Positions 11,177 through 22,785 are shown, numbered from the stretch's first letter. The stretch is DNA of 64,000 bases from Bos javanicus (GCF_032452875.1 NC_083869.1:120906001-120970000); one strand, 5' to 3'. Made by a program: numbers and translations. Notes: a model not told the origin generated them from the sequence alone.

Positions 11177-12365
11177 AAATTCACCATTTTAAAGTGTGCA
11201 ACTCAGATTTTAAATGTATTCAGAAAGTTGTACAACAATCATTACTAATTCCCGATCATTGCCATCACCCCCTGAAGTAGCTTGCTATTAGTCAGTCCCA
11301 TTTCCCCCCTCTTTCCAGGCCTGGCAACAGCTAGTCTACTTTCTCTGTGAATTTGCCTATTCTGGGCATTTCATATAATCACATTAGGTAGCTTTTTGTG
11401 TATGACTTCTTTCACTTGGCATAGGTTTTCAAGGTTCATCCACACTGTAGCACTTATCAGTACTTCATTTCTTTTTTGGCTGAGTAATACTCCATTGGAT
11501 ATCGTAAAGTTATTGTATGTATACATCACATTTTGCTTATCCATTCATCGGTTGATGGACATTTAGTTTGTTTCCACTTTTTGGCTATTGTGTATAATGC
11601 TGCTATGAATATGGGTACACAGACATCTGTTCAACCCTGCTCTCAGTTTTTACAGGTATGTACCCCAGAAGTGGAGTTGCTGGATGAGAGGGAAATTCTA
11701 TGTTTATTTTTTTGAGGAACCACCATCCTGTTTCCACAGGGGCTATACCATTTTACCCAGCAGCAGTACAGCAATTTCTCCACATCCTTGTCAACACTTG
11801 TTATTGTCTTTTTCATCATAACCATCCTACTGGGCATGAAGTGGTACCTCACTGTGATTTTTATTTACATTTCCCTAATGACTAATAATGTTGAGCATCT
11901 TTTCATGTACTCCTTGGCTATTTGTATATCTTTTTTTGAAGAAATATCTATTCAGGACTTCCCTGGTGGTGCAGTGGATAAGATTCCATCTGCCAATGCA
12001 GTGGACACCATTTGACCCCTGACCCAGAAAGATTCCACATGCCTCAGGGCAACTAAGCCTGCTTGCTGCAGCTAGTGAGCCTGTGCACCTAGAGCCTATG
12101 CTCTGCAGCAAGAGAAGCCCCGAAATGAGAAGCCTGCCCACCGCAACTAGAGAAAATCTGCACAAAGCAATGAGACCCAGCACGGCCAAAGAGAAACATA
12201 AAGAAAGAAAAAGTTTTTTTTAAGAAATATCTATTCAAATCCTTTGCTCATTTTTAATTTGGATTTTTGTATTGTTGATTTATAAAGACTTCTTTATATA
12301 TTCTGGTTATGAGTCCCTTGATAGATATATGATTTGCAAATGCTTTCATTCTGTGGGTTGTCTTT
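11177..12365 (-). mobile_element. Ancient L1 (L1M-type) 3' region, antisense
   Basis: The plus strand is the T-rich antisense of a mammalian L1 3' end: 'cacttggcataggttttcaa', 'gagtaatactccattggata', 'ttgtgtataatgctgctatg', 'agtggagttgctggatgaga', 'ttgctcatttttaatttgga', 'atatgatttgcaaatgcttt'. It is interrupted by a CHR SINE at 11955-12221. There is no intact reading frame. Confidence 0.85.
11955..12221 (+). mobile_element. CHR-type SINE inside the L1
   Basis: The full forward SINE runs from 'ggacttccctggtggtgcag' to 'atgagacccagcacggccaa' plus an A-rich tail. A perfect 16-base duplication of L1 sequence, AAGAAATATCTATTCA, lies at 11939-11954 and 12222-12237, so the insertion site is exact. 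Confidence 0.93.
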
Positions 12366-13437
12366 TTACTTGGTGCGTTCTTTAACACAAGAATTCTAGA
12401 AGCGGCTTCCTGTCTCACCAACTTCATGATTGCACCAATTGGCAGCTCTTTTGGGGTCTTTTTCTGGGGCTCATCCCTGGAGCCCACTCCTCCAGCCCTC
12501 CCAACTATTTTTTTTAAACATCTGATTCCCTGTATCAAAGCCTTTTCTGCTTAAAATAGGTTTCTGTTTCCTGCAGCTGCTCTCTGGTTAATAAATCTCA
12601 CAACTTGAAACCTTCGAGCAGAGATGTGACATGTCATTTTGTAGGAGCTGATGTACAGCCAAACTATAATAATAATACATTCCTGGAAAGTCAAAGTTGG
12701 AAACACCTTTGAAGATCGACTGGTCTGAACCCTTCGTTTGTCAAACACTGGAAGGAAATGGAGACACAAGGAGGAAGACACAAAAACCTTGACACTGAGG
12801 GCCTGCACCTCTGTCTGCCATCTCCCAGGGCTGGCAGACCTCAGCTGACCTTGCTTCATGAAATCAGTGGGACGTGGGTCACGTAAATCCAGTGAGGCTA
12901 GGCCTGCCAACCTTACTGCAGCTGATTGGACACGGGATCTGGCCCCGAGCCAGATGCTGCTGTGAACCACTTGGATGTGATGGTGGCCACGCACCCGTGA
13001 AAGACCGTCTGGTGTAAGAGGCTTCAGTGCTAGGAGCATACCCAGAGTGTCATTATTCCTGTTCTCCAGGGACCTGCTTTGGGGCCCCCTAAGATGACTT
13101 CCCCTGACACCCCACTTCCTCTGAATCTGCACCATGGCTCCCATTCCTGAAAATCACCTGAGCACCTACAGAAGCTCAGGAATGAATGTACCCAACCACA
13201 GCCGATGATTTTCTGGAGACTGAAGCCTGATCAAAAAAGAGAAAAAGAAGCAAGCCACAAACGCAAATCTGGAATTTCAGATAGCATGCTCTTCCCACTC
13301 CGACATGGCTGTCCCACATGCAGACATGAGGAACAGGGCTTCATGAATGGAGTGTGACAAGGAGAGAAGACTAAGGGCGCTATGTGGCTGAACTGTCATC
13401 AGGATACAGCAAGGGTGGGATAACCACCCCTCCTCTT
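12366..13437. other. Unassigned intergenic stretch
   Basis: No gene, SINE or LINE is confidently recognised. The 197-codon reverse frame at 12551-13144 has no features of a known protein and no splice support. 12390-12590 resembles the edge of an old LTR or DNA element, unassigned. Confidence 0.45.
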
Positions 13438-13440
13438 ACT

Positions 13441-13560
13441 TTTTTTGGGAGGCTGTGTCACACATTTTGTGGGATCTTAGTTCCCCAACCAGAGAATGAA
13501 CCTGAGCACCCAGGATTGGAAATTTGGAGTCCTAACCACTGGACCACTAGGGAATTTCTC
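13441..13560 (-). mobile_element. CHR-type SINE fragment
   Basis: Reverse orientation, with 'gggatcttagttccccaacc' and 'aaccactggaccactaggga'. It is flanked by the duplication CTCCTCTTACT (13430-13440 and 13561-13571). Confidence 0.88.
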
Positions 13561-14204
13561 CTCCTCTTACTTTTGAGCATTTGCCTTTGTGAGTGGCTTG
13601 GGACAGAGTTCCAGCTCTGGGTACTGCCTTGTCATTCCTTAGGCACCGGTCTTTAAGGAAATCCACTCTATGTGGATGGCTGCTCTGTTCAGGCTCTGTG
13701 TCAAGGCACAGAAATTGACATCTGGAGACACCCAGGCCCTGGAGATGGGAAATCACTGATGAGAAAATGGCTCTTGAAACTATAGCCAGGAATAAATGGG
13801 CAATTGGCCTCCTCTTTTCATAAAACCTAACCAGTGAGTGCAGGAAAGGAGCAACCAGGAAAGGGAGGAGGAGAACCGGGGATAAAGAAAATGACGAAAA
13901 CCAAGTAGGGTGAGGATTTCAGGAAGGAGAACAGGGCTGGTTTGGAGACAGGTCAGGCTGGCTGAAGACTGGATTTGTCGTGGGGAAGTAATTGGTGACT
14001 TTAGAAAGAGCAACTTCAGAAGACGGCAGCAAGAGAAAACTGATTGCATTTAGTTGAGGCGTGAGTGAAAGGGGAGGAGGTGGAGTGGTAAACAACTATT
14101 CCCTAAGAAGAGGAGAATTTGTTTTTTAAGTAAGAGACTTGAGCATGTTTGGAGGCTCAGGAGAAAATAGGGGAGAAATGGAGAGAGTGGCAATATCAGA
14201 GAAG

Positions 14205-14545
14205 ACTTCCCTGGTGGTCCAGTGGTTAGGAATCCCCCCGCCAGTGAGGGGATATGGGTTTGATCCCTGATCCAGGAAGATCCCACATGCTGCAGGGCGA
14301 CCAAGTCCATATGCCACAACTACTGAGCCCATGTGCTCTAGAGCCTGGGAGCCCCAGCGAGTGGGTCCACACAGCACAACTACTGAGCCCAGATCCCTAG
14401 AGTCTGTTCTCTGCAGCAAGAGAAGGCACCACACTGAGAAGCCTGAGCACTGCAATGAAGAGTAGCCCCTACTCTCCACCACTAGAGAAAGCCCGAGCAG
14501 CAACGAAGACCCAGCGCAGCCATAAAATAAATAAATAAAAACAGA
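14205..14545 (+). mobile_element. CHR-type SINE, full length
   Basis: A forward copy from 'acttccctggtggtccagtg' through 'gggtttgatccctgatccag', 'gcacaactactgagcccaga' and 'aacgaagacccagcgcagcc' to an AATA-rich tail. The flanks share an imperfect CAGAGARG duplication. Confidence 0.9.
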
Positions 14546-15067
14546 GAGGAAGCTATTTGGTGATGCTCTGTCTTTAGGAAGATAGAATGGGACCAGGGGC
14601 ACAGGCAGAGGGGCTGGCCGTGGACAAGAGAAGGAGCCCATCTGCTCTCAGCTTGGAGGAAGGTGGAGACCACCATGGGGTTTAGTTTCCTTCCCCAAAA
14701 GGGATCATCTTCACCATGAGAAGATATGAGATGCCACTGAATAAATGGTTGACAAATATCAAGTTTTCCTCCCTTCCCTGGCTGTTTCAGTCCTCTGAGG
14801 CCACATATGATGTCATTCTGGGATGTTACTAAGGCTAAGGAACACACCTCTAGCTGGAGAAGTTAAAGGCAGTCAGTCCCAAGCTTTTCTGGAATTCCAG
14901 GGGAATAGAGGATGCTTGCTGCTAAGGTTCCAAATCTGGGAAATTGTAAGCATAGATCTTTCACTTCATGGACAGGGACAGCCTGATCTTGCCACCAGCA
15001 CAGAGGAAGGCAGAGCTGAGAAATGGAGTGAGGACAAGAGACAGAGGCACCAGATGACACTGGGATT
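14546..15067. other. Unassigned intergenic stretch
   Basis: I see nothing assignable: no splice-supported exon and no recent repeat. Confidence 0.4.
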
Positions 15068-15203
15068 TTTTTGGTTATTGTTGTTGTTGTTGTTTGACTG
15101 TGCTGTGCGGCTTGCAGGATTTCAGTTCCCCAGCCAGGGATTGAACCTGGGCTATAGTAGTGAAAACGAAATCCTAACCACTAGACCAGCAGAGAACTCC
15201 CTA
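15068..15203 (-). mobile_element. CHR-type SINE fragment
   Basis: A reverse copy beginning with a T/GTT-rich tail (15066-15096), then 'ggatttcagttccccagcca' and 'ctaaccactagaccagcaga'. The short duplication AGATGACA lies on both sides. Confidence 0.85.
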
Positions 15204-15629
15204 GATGACATTGTTTTAATGCCAGGATCTAACCATGCTTAAGGCTTCCTGTAATCCAACAAATTCCTTCCTCCTACCCAAAGCCCGTTTCTGTCAAGAT
15301 TCTGTCACCTGCAAGTGAAGTTCTGACTATTATAAGAAGTGGAGTGTTGCTAGTGATGTCCCTGACACGCAGAATTGACCGAGCTGAGGTGGGGTACAGA
15401 TCAGGTTTTCCAACTGTTGGGAATAACCTGGGATTTTCCATTCCCAGGAGGCTAGGAGGTAAGCATTCCTTGTAATGCAGCTGCAAAGCCAAGGGCCCCT
15501 GAATCTCAGACCATGTGTTTAACAAAGGCAGGAGTTCAGGAGACTTGGTAAAGAGATGTCAGGAGGTTGTGTGTGTTGGCTATTTTCCCAAGCCTTGAGC
15601 CAAAGAGATAAATTCTGCAGAAAGAATAA

Positions 15630-15850
15630 TCAAGAATAAAAGCTAACATTTCTGAAGCATTCATCATGTGCCAGGCTCTAAGTGCTTCACACACATTAAC
15701 TCATTTAATCTTCATAAGAACACAAAGAAATGGATACCATTGTTATTTCCCATTTTACATTTGAGGAACTGAGGTGCAAAGGATTTGCCCAAGATCATAA
15801 AGCTAGACAGGGCTAGAGCTCTGCCTTGAATCCAGGCAGCCTGACCTCTG
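15630..15850 (-). mobile_element. MIR SINE
   Basis: A reverse MIR: 'atgtgccaggctctaagtgc', 'cattaactcatttaatcttc', 'acatttgaggaactgaggtg', 'gcccaagatcataaagctag'. It is a typical diverged ancient copy. Confidence 0.85.
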
Positions 15851-16255
15851 AACTTAAGTGCCTACAGCTTTGCTGAGAAAGACAGCTTGTAGCCAGCGAT
15901 CCAGGCTGATGCAGAGTCTGATGATCACATGCTTTGCAAGACTGAAAAAGCTCATCTATTCATGTCAAAGCTAAAGTGAGTGGGAATAAAGACAGGGAGG
16001 CAGGAAATACAACCCCTCCCAAGCCCTTCCTACCTGCCTACTAAAAAGACAGTCTCCCTATGTAAAGAGCCTTCCAATGGGATGCAGCCTAGGGATGGGG
16101 GCAGCCAGCTGTGCCAAGCCCCCATGCCTGGTGTTCAATGGCTCCAAGGCAGAGGTGAAGCTGGAGTCTCTGAGCTGAGGACTGGGAGCTCCTGTTGCTA
16201 AGACCCTGTATACCAAGATCAAAGTCTAGATTCAGGGGCTATAATTTATCATTCT

Positions 16256-16414
16256 TTTTTAAAAGATTATTTATTTGGCTGTTTGCTGGGTCATAGTGCC
16301 ATGCAGAATCTTAGTTATGGCTTGTGAGATCTAGTTGCCTGACCAGGGATCGAACCCCAGCCCCCTGCATTGGGAACCCATTGTGTTAGCCACTGGACCA
16401 CCAGGAAAGGCCCT
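16256..16414 (-). mobile_element. CHR-type SINE fragment
   Basis: Reverse orientation: 'cttgtgagatctagttgcct', 'gaccagggatcgaaccccag', 'agccactggaccaccaggaa'. ATCATTCTT repeats flank it. Confidence 0.87.
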
Positions 16415-16528
16415 CATCATTCTTCTGACTTGGTTATTAACCCATGGAATTACCCAAATGCGAATACCCAGAAAACTTATACATCTTTTAAAGGAGTGGT
16501 TCTGTGAGAAAAACCCCAGTCCTGGTAT

Positions 16529-17530
16529 AACTGAAAGTGGGGTTTAATTGCTCACCGTTCAGAAGCCAATAAAGAGGTAAGGCTGGTGGAAAGGAAAGTT
16601 TATTTCAGGCTGTCTTTCTCAGCAAAGCCAGCAATGGAGGGAGGGGGAGGGCAGACGCCCGTCCAAAGGCAGAACCCACCCCACTGACAATCGGGGGCAA
16701 AAGCTTTTATAGATGGAGGGAGGGGCTACATGTAGACACAGTACAGTCAGCTCTGACAGTCCTCTTGAAATCGGTCACGTGGTGGTCTGACCAGCGTCGT
16801 TTTGATTGTTTTAAATACAACTAATCTTCAGTTCCAGGCTCTCTTTTGTTTCCATTTTCTGAATGCCAACTGTCTGCATTGTGGCAGCTTTATGTCATGG
16901 CTGCAGTCTGGGCATCATGTAGTTAACTTCTTCCACCTGGTGGGAGTCTCAGTATTTACAAGACAGTTCACAGGATATGGCTCAGAATTTTATCTACAGT
17001 CCTTAAGAAGGAATAAAGGTCCTTGACTTTGCCTAATGACTAAACTATTATTATCTGGTCTCCCTTGATGGTTTTCCTTTCTTTCATTTTCTCACATCTC
17101 TGATTAAACTTACTCCTTTTCTAAGAAATTTAGATCGTATATAGTTTTATTTTTGTGTCCGACTCTTGGCGACCCAATGGACTGTGGCCTGCCAGGCTCC
17201 TCTGTCCATGGGGATTCTCCAGGCAAGAATACTGGAATGGGTTGCCATGCCCTCCTCCAGGGGATCTTCCGCACCCAGGGATCAAACCCAGGTCTCCCGC
17301 ATTGTGGGCAGATTCTTTATTGACTTAGCCACCAGGGAAGCCCATTTGTACTTACTTATTTTAATTCATTGGTTTTATTTGATTATGATTATTAATTTTT
17401 CTGTAGTTATATTAAACTCATTCTTAGGCCAAAGTTTTTCTACAGACAAAAGGCAGATGGAGGCCGTCGGGGGAAGGAACATAGTGTCCGGCTACATTTC
17501 ATTGTCACATGGAATCCTGTAATTGATCAA
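16529..17530 (-). mobile_element. Probable solo LTR of an endogenous retrovirus, antisense
   Basis: Read on the minus strand, the element has LTR-like promoter and poly(A) signals in the right order: a TATAAAAG box (plus-strand cttttata near 16702), about 100 bases further an AATAAA (plus-strand tttatt near 16601), and a terminal CA (plus-strand tg at 16529). The U3 side extends towards about 17530, but that end is not resolved and I could not find target repeats. A Bov-tA at 17153-17343 interrupts it. No gag, pol or env sequence is adjacent. I suspect a ruminant-specific LTR family but cannot name it safely. Confidence 0.5.
17153..17343 (-). mobile_element. Bov-tA SINE
   Basis: Reverse copy: 'tgtccgactcttggcgaccc', 'gggttgccatgccctcctcc', 'ggatcttccgcacccaggga', ending at the inverted head 'gccaccagggaagccca'. 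Confidence 0.9.
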
Positions 17531-18271
17531 TCCCTGAGGCAGTGTCTTGGCTCCAAACAATACTAGAAATGCTCAAAATCCTCGTGAGATGTGTCCGCAG
17601 TTATGTTAGCCAGAGAGATCTCTCAGCATGGCAGAGCACCCAGTCTGCCTCATTCTACCGAGGCAGGGGATTCTGGCTGCTCTTTATCTGCAGGTTGCCA
17701 CACCCAGTGCACACTGCAGACCAGTAGGTGTCGTTGCCCCTCCTCTTCTGTTCAAAATGAGATTGTTTACTTATAATGACTTTGTTACCCCTTTGTCAAT
17801 GTACCAAGGTGTTAGAGACTGATCAGATTTATTGCTCATCTATAGCAGTGTTTTCCAGCTTTTTGGTCTCAGGACCCCTATACACTCTGAAAAATTGAAG
17901 ACTTGAAAGCGATTTTTGTTGATGTGGGTTACATTATTGATATTTATGATATTAGAAATTAAGAATTTTAAAAAATTATGTATCTGAAAGTAGTAAAATT
18001 ATTTACCTGAAAATAATAAACCCCTCAATGTTAACATAAATAATACCCTTTTCGATGAAAAGTAATTACATTTTGCAAATCAAAAAGATGAGTGAAATGA
18101 ATGACATTGTTTGACATTTTTGCAAATCTCTTTAATGTCTGACTTAATAAAAGGCAGTTAGAATTCCCATAGCTGCTTCTTTATTCAATATATTGAGCTG
18201 TGTTGTTTTGGTTGAAATATATAAAAAATATTCAGCCTTGTTTGCTTGTCTATTCGTTTGTTGGAGGCTAT

Positions 18272-18482
18272 TTGAGCTTCCCAGGTAACTCAGTGATAAA
18301 GAATATGCCTTCAATGCAGGAGATGTGGGTTCAACTCCTGGGTCAGGAAGATGCCCTTGAGTTAAAAAATGGCAACCCACTCCAGTATTCTTGCCTGGAA
18401 AATTCCATGGACAGAGGAGCCTGGTGGGTTACAGTCCATGGGATTGCAAAGAGTTGGACACGACTGAGTGACTGAGCACATT
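18272..18482 (+). mobile_element. Bov-tA SINE
   Basis: A full-length forward copy from 'agcttcccaggtaactcagt' to 'gagttggacacgactgagtg', diverged in the tRNA part. Confidence 0.9.
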
Positions 18483-18733
18483 TGGGTTTTCAGTTTGGAG
18501 TTTTTCAAATAAAGCTGCTATGAACATTAAAAAATGAAATAAAATTCAACCTCACACAGGTATATAACTGGAAAAAGGAGGAGTATATTAAAAGGATATT
18601 CAGATAATTGTGGATATTCCTCCTTGATCCTATACCTAAACTCGACAAATGACAGTTTTGTAAAATTTAGTTTCCATGTGGAATATGAAACCATTATTGG
18701 TCAACTTTTCATTATATTAAAGTACATTGGTCT

Positions 18734-19037
18734 GGGACTTCCCTGGTGGCCTGGTGGTTAAGAATTCTTCAGCCAATGCAGGGGACATGGGTTCAGTCCC
18801 TGGTCTGGGAAGATCCCTAACGCCAGGGAACAAGGAAGCCCATGCACCACAACTACTGAAGCTTGTACAGTCTATGGCCCGTGTTCCACAACTTGCTATG
18901 TCATGACGAGACGTCCATGCACCACACCCAAAGAGCAGCAGCCCCCCGGCTCACCACAACTAGAGAAAGCCCACCCTCCACAAAGAAGACCCAGCACAGC
19001 CAAAAAATTTTAAATGAATTTGAAAATGGGAAAAAAA
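18734..19037 (+). mobile_element. CHR-type SINE
   Basis: A forward copy: 'gggacttccctggtggcctg', 'gttcagtccctggtctggga', 'aagaagacccagcacagcca', then an A-rich tail. The perfect 8-base duplication ATTGGTCT lies at 18726-18733 and 19038-19045. Confidence 0.9.
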
Positions 19038-19917
19038 ATTGGTCTATCCTGCACTTTGAATTCATCCTCTACTTGTGCATGATTTTGTACCATCACATGT
19101 TAGTCACTTGCAAAGTATTGGTTCACTAAGTTACACAGATCTCCCAAATGTTGACACATTTTGTTTTACAACATAAAAATATCATATACGTTAGTGTCAC
19201 CACTGAAAGTCTTGAAGTATTGGGAAGCTGCTAAGCTCACAGCAGTGGATACAAATTTTCCAAAAATCTAATTTTCACTCAAAAGCTCAAATTTCTTCTT
19301 TGACAGCAAATATTGTCAATTTTTTCCTCTTGAATTGACAGCGCTCTTCCTTCATTTTAGAGAAAATGTCTGCAAAAAACTACATTTGCATAACCATAGT
19401 GTGTCTTTCAATCCTTCTCTCAAGTAGAAATGGTGCTCATGAAAAGAAGCAGCTAGTTCAGCTTGCAACTCAAACAATTGCACAAGTGCTTTTCCTGGAG
19501 ACAACCATGGTACTTAGGCAGGCAGCAGAATTCTTCCCATTCTGTCAAAATATTTAAAAGAGATATACTCAAGGGTGGAGAGTTAATAAAGTTAATAATT
19601 TTTACTGCTTCATCAAGTCGTTCTTAAGTGAATCTGGTATATTTACCTCTGTTGCTGTGCGTGCATGCCAGTTCGGGATACAGTGACTACAAGGGTGGCC
19701 TGAAGTCCTGCCTTGTTTAATGCTAAGGGGCCAGTTATTTGACCTGCCATTGCTTTTCCACCATCAAAACCACAAAATAACATCTTAGAATTATTATAAA
19801 AATAGTTTTGATTTCACAGACCCCATAATAAGGTCCTGAGGATCCTCAGAGGTTTGCAGTCCACGCTTGGAGAACCACAATCTTAACACTTTATTCATCA
19901 GTTAACAAATATGTATC

Positions 19918-20352
19918 ATGACAGCATATTAAAAAACAGAGACATCACTTGGCCAACAAAGGTCCATCTAGTCAAAGCTATGGTTTTTCCAGTAGTCATG
20001 TACGGACTGTGGTGCTGAAGAAGACTCTTGAGAGTCCCTTGGACTGCATGGAGATCCAACCAGTCAGCCCTAAAGGAAATCAACCCTGAATACGCATCGG
20101 AAGTACTGATACTGAAGCTGAAGCTCCAATACGTTGGCCACATAATGTGAAGAGCCCATTCTTTGGAAAAGACCCTGATGCTGGGAAAGATTGACGGCAG
20201 GAAGAAAAGAGGGTGATAGAGGATGAGATGCTTGGATGGCATCACTGACTCAATGGAACTGAGTTTGAGCAAACTCAGGGAGATAGTGAAGGACGGGAAA
20301 GCCTGGTGTGCTGCAGTCCACGGGGTCGCAAAGAGTCAGACATGACTGAGGG
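19918..20352 (+). mobile_element. BovB LINE 3' part
   Basis: A forward BovB fragment: 'atgacagcatattaaaaaac', 'caaaggtccatctagtcaaa', 'tcttgagagtcccttggact', 'gatgcttggatggcatcact', ending 'agtcagacatgactgag'. The ORF2 C-terminus is broken by stops and an internal deletion near 20010. Confidence 0.9.
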
Positions 20353-20404
20353 CCAAAAAACAACAAATCACGCACCTGCATTTCCCTGACACCAATCCGG
20401 GTCT

Positions 20405-20977
20405 TGAGCTCTTCGTTGATGTTGTCGTTTGTTTTGATTTCTGGCTAGGCGGGGTCTATGCACGGACTTCCTCTAGCTGCGACTACTCCTCACTGCCGTG
20501 TATGGGCCTCTCATTGCAGTGGTTTCTCTCTTTTGTCGCGGAGCACAGGCTCCAGGGCAACAGACCTTAGTAGCTGGGCACTCTGGCTTAGTTGTGCCAC
20601 AGCGCATGGCATCTTCCTGGACTAGGGATTGAACCAGTGTTCCCTGCATTGGAAAGGAGGATTCCTTTCTTTTTAAAAAATTATTTTAAATTGAGAGGAA
20701 ATTGCCTTACAATGTTGTGTTGGTTTCTGCCATACACCAATGCAAATTAGCCATAATTATATACATATATCACCTGCCTCTTGAGCCTCGCACCCCTCTA
20801 GGTATCACAGAACACCAGGGTGGGCTCCCTGTGTTATACAGCAACTTGTCAACAGCTACCTATTTTACACATGAGAGTGTATTTATGTCGATGCCACTTT
20901 CCATTCGCCCCACTCTCTCCTTCCCCCACTGTGGACAGGAGGATTCTTATCCACTGTACCACCAGGGAAGTCCCCAG
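20405..20977 (-). mobile_element. CHR-type SINE split by a LINE-derived insertion
   Basis: The reverse SINE reads 'tttctggctaggcggggtct' to 'ttccctgcattggaaaggag'. It resumes after the insertion with 'cttatccactgtaccaccag' and ends 'ggaagtcccc'. The split is marked by AGGAGGATTC at 20655-20664 and 20937-20946. Confidence 0.85.
20665..20936. mobile_element. Nested ruminant LINE-derived fragment
   Basis: The 272-base insert has the text 'ccttacaatgttgtgttggt', 'tctgccatacaccaatgcaa', 'gtgttatacagcaacttgtc'. This recurs across ruminant genomes and is probably a LINE 3' piece (L1-BT-like), but I am unsure of the family. A perfect 10-base duplication, AGGAGGATTC, flanks it. A related short copy is at 48935-49035. 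Confidence 0.65.
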
Positions 20978-21392
20978 GCCCTGGATTTTGGGTGATGAGT
21001 TTTATATGAGATACCCAAGGCCTCTGCTCTCATATGGCCACATTCTCATAGAAAGAGCAGAAAATAAATCAATAAATGAATAAGGTTACTTCACCTAGAG
21101 AAAAGTGCTTTGGAGAAAGTAAAACTCTATAGTCCTTAAGCTTTATATAGTGATAGATGTGAATTATTTCCCATTAAAACTAAGGGCAAACATAAAAGGA
21201 AACTGGATAGTTTAACAGAAAGTGACTTGGGGGTAATTTACCTTCATGGTTAAATATGGTATCCACAAACCCCCTTGCTTGTTTCAATTTAAATTTTTTA
21301 ATTAAGTAAATTAAATAGTTCAGTTTCTCAGTCACAATAGCCACATTTTAAGTGTTTGATAACCCTGTGTGGTTAGTGGCCACCATATTGGA

Positions 21393-21467
21393 GTGGATTG
21401 CCATTTTCTCTTCCAGGGAATCTTCTTGACCCAGGGATTCTTTACCGCTGAGCCACCAGGGAAACCC
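21393..21467 (-). mobile_element. Very short Bov-tA fragment with an 18-base target duplication
   Basis: Only about 75 bases of reverse Bov-tA remain ('ggattgccattttctcttcc', 'gctgagccaccagggaaacc'). It lies between perfect copies of AGTGGCCACCATATTGGA at 21375-21392 and 21468-21485. Confidence 0.9.
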
Positions 21468-21647
21468 AGTGGCCACCATATTGGACAGTACAGATATGGA
21501 GCCTTGCCATGATGGCAAAAATTTCTACTAGACAGCATTGATTTAGATGGTGAGACAGAGAAAACCTCCCTGAAGATTTGAGGAGAGAGTAATAGCAAAG
21601 ATCCTGAGACAATCTACTTTGGCACCTTGAAAGAAAAAAAGAGAGGG

Positions 21648-21762
21648 ACTTCTCTGGCAGTCCAGTGGTTAAGACTCAGTGATTTCAATGCAAGGTGCAG
21701 AGGTTTGATCCCTAGTTGGCGAACTAAGATCCATGTGCCACAGAGCGTGGCTGTGTGACTTC
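21648..21762 (+). mobile_element. CHR-type SINE head
   Basis: A forward head, 'ggacttctctggcagtccag' to 'gtgccacagagcgtggctgt', then directly joined to BovB sequence. Confidence 0.8.
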
Positions 21763-22318
21763 AGACAATGACTGCAGCCATGAAATTAAAAGATGCTTGC
21801 TCCTTGGAAAGAAAGCTATACAAACCTAGACTGCATATTAAAAAGCAGAGAAATCACTTTGCCAGCAAAGGTCTGTATAGTCAAAGCTATGTTTTTTCCA
21901 GTAGTCATGTAAAGTCATGAGGGTTGGACCACAAAGAAGGCTGAATGCCGAAGAATTGATGTTTTCAACCTGTGGTGCTGGAGAAGGCTCTTGAGAGTCC
22001 CTTGGACAGCAAGGACATCAAACCAGTTAATCCTAAAGAAAATCAACTCTGAATATTCCCTGGAAGGACTGATGCTGAAGCTGAAGCTCCAATACTCTGA
22101 CCACCTGATGTGAAGAGCCAACTCACGGGAAAAGATCCTAATGCTGGAAAAGATTAAAGGCGAAAGAAGGGGGCATAGAATGAGATGGATAGATAGCATC
22201 ACCAACTCAATGGACGTGAATTTGAACAAACTCCAGAAGATAATAGAGGTCAGAGGAACTTGGCATACTGCAGTCCATGGGGTCACAAAGAGTCAGACAT
22301 GACTTAGCAACTGAACAA
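21763..22318 (+). mobile_element. BovB LINE 3' part
   Basis: A forward copy: 'gactgcagccatgaaattaa', 'ctccttggaaagaaagctat', 'gtcatgagggttggaccaca', 'tcttgagagtcccttggaca', 'ggtcacaaagagtcagacat'. It covers the ORF2 C-terminal coding part and the 3' end, with many substitutions. Confidence 0.9.
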
Positions 22319-22485
22319 CAAAGCTGGAAAGATAGGAGAAGGATGTCAGAGTGCTGAAACATAAGGTCTTAGAGTTAGCATGGTAACTGAAAATGATGAG
22401 GTCAAGGGTTTGACCTCAGAATGGGGAATTGAAAACTAGACTTAGAGGTCCAAATCCAGGAGAGGGAAATCAACTAAAAGACCAG

Positions 22486-22785
22486 GGCTTCCCTGGTGGC
22501 TCAGTGGTAAAGAATCTGTCTGCCAATTCAAGGGACACGGGTTTGATCCTTGGTCAGGGAGGATCATGCCATGGGGCAACTGAGCCCCTGAGCAAAAACT
22601 GTCGAGCCTGTGCTCCAGAGCCAGTGGGCCACAATTACTGAAGCCAGCACACCCTAGAGCCCAAACTCCGCAGCAAGAGAAGCCAGCATGATAAGAAGCC
22701 CGTGCACTGCCCCCACCCACTGTAACTAGAGAAATGCCCTTGCAACAACAAAAACCCAACACAGCCCAAAATTAATAAATAAATA
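22486..22785 (+). mobile_element. CHR-type SINE, full length
   Basis: Forward copy: 'ggcttccctggtggctcagt', 'acacgggtttgatccttggt', 'caattactgaagccagcaca', 'aacaaaaacccaacacagcc', then an AATA-type tail. Confidence 0.9.

Larger units (their letters stand above)
17847..19880. mobile_element. Possible ancient hAT-like DNA transposon remnant
   Basis: The left edge 'gcagtgttttccagcttttt' and the right edge 'acgcttggagaaccaca' look like the CAGTGGTTCTCAA-type inverted ends of hAT elements, with AT-rich internal text typical of such old copies ('gcaaatctctttaatgtctg'). The inverted ends match only loosely, and two younger SINEs interrupt the interval. Different old repeats lying side by side would explain it equally well. 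Confidence 0.3.

Noticed and set aside
12551..13144. A 197-codon minus-strand frame
   Set aside because: No recognisable domain, no promoter or splice context, in repeat-rich intergenic DNA.
19916..20272. Antisense open frames over the BovB copies (also near 7099, 21915, 29183 and 55216)
   Set aside because: The same peptide words recur because they are the complement of the BovB ORF2 3' end. They are shadows of the repeat, not genes.
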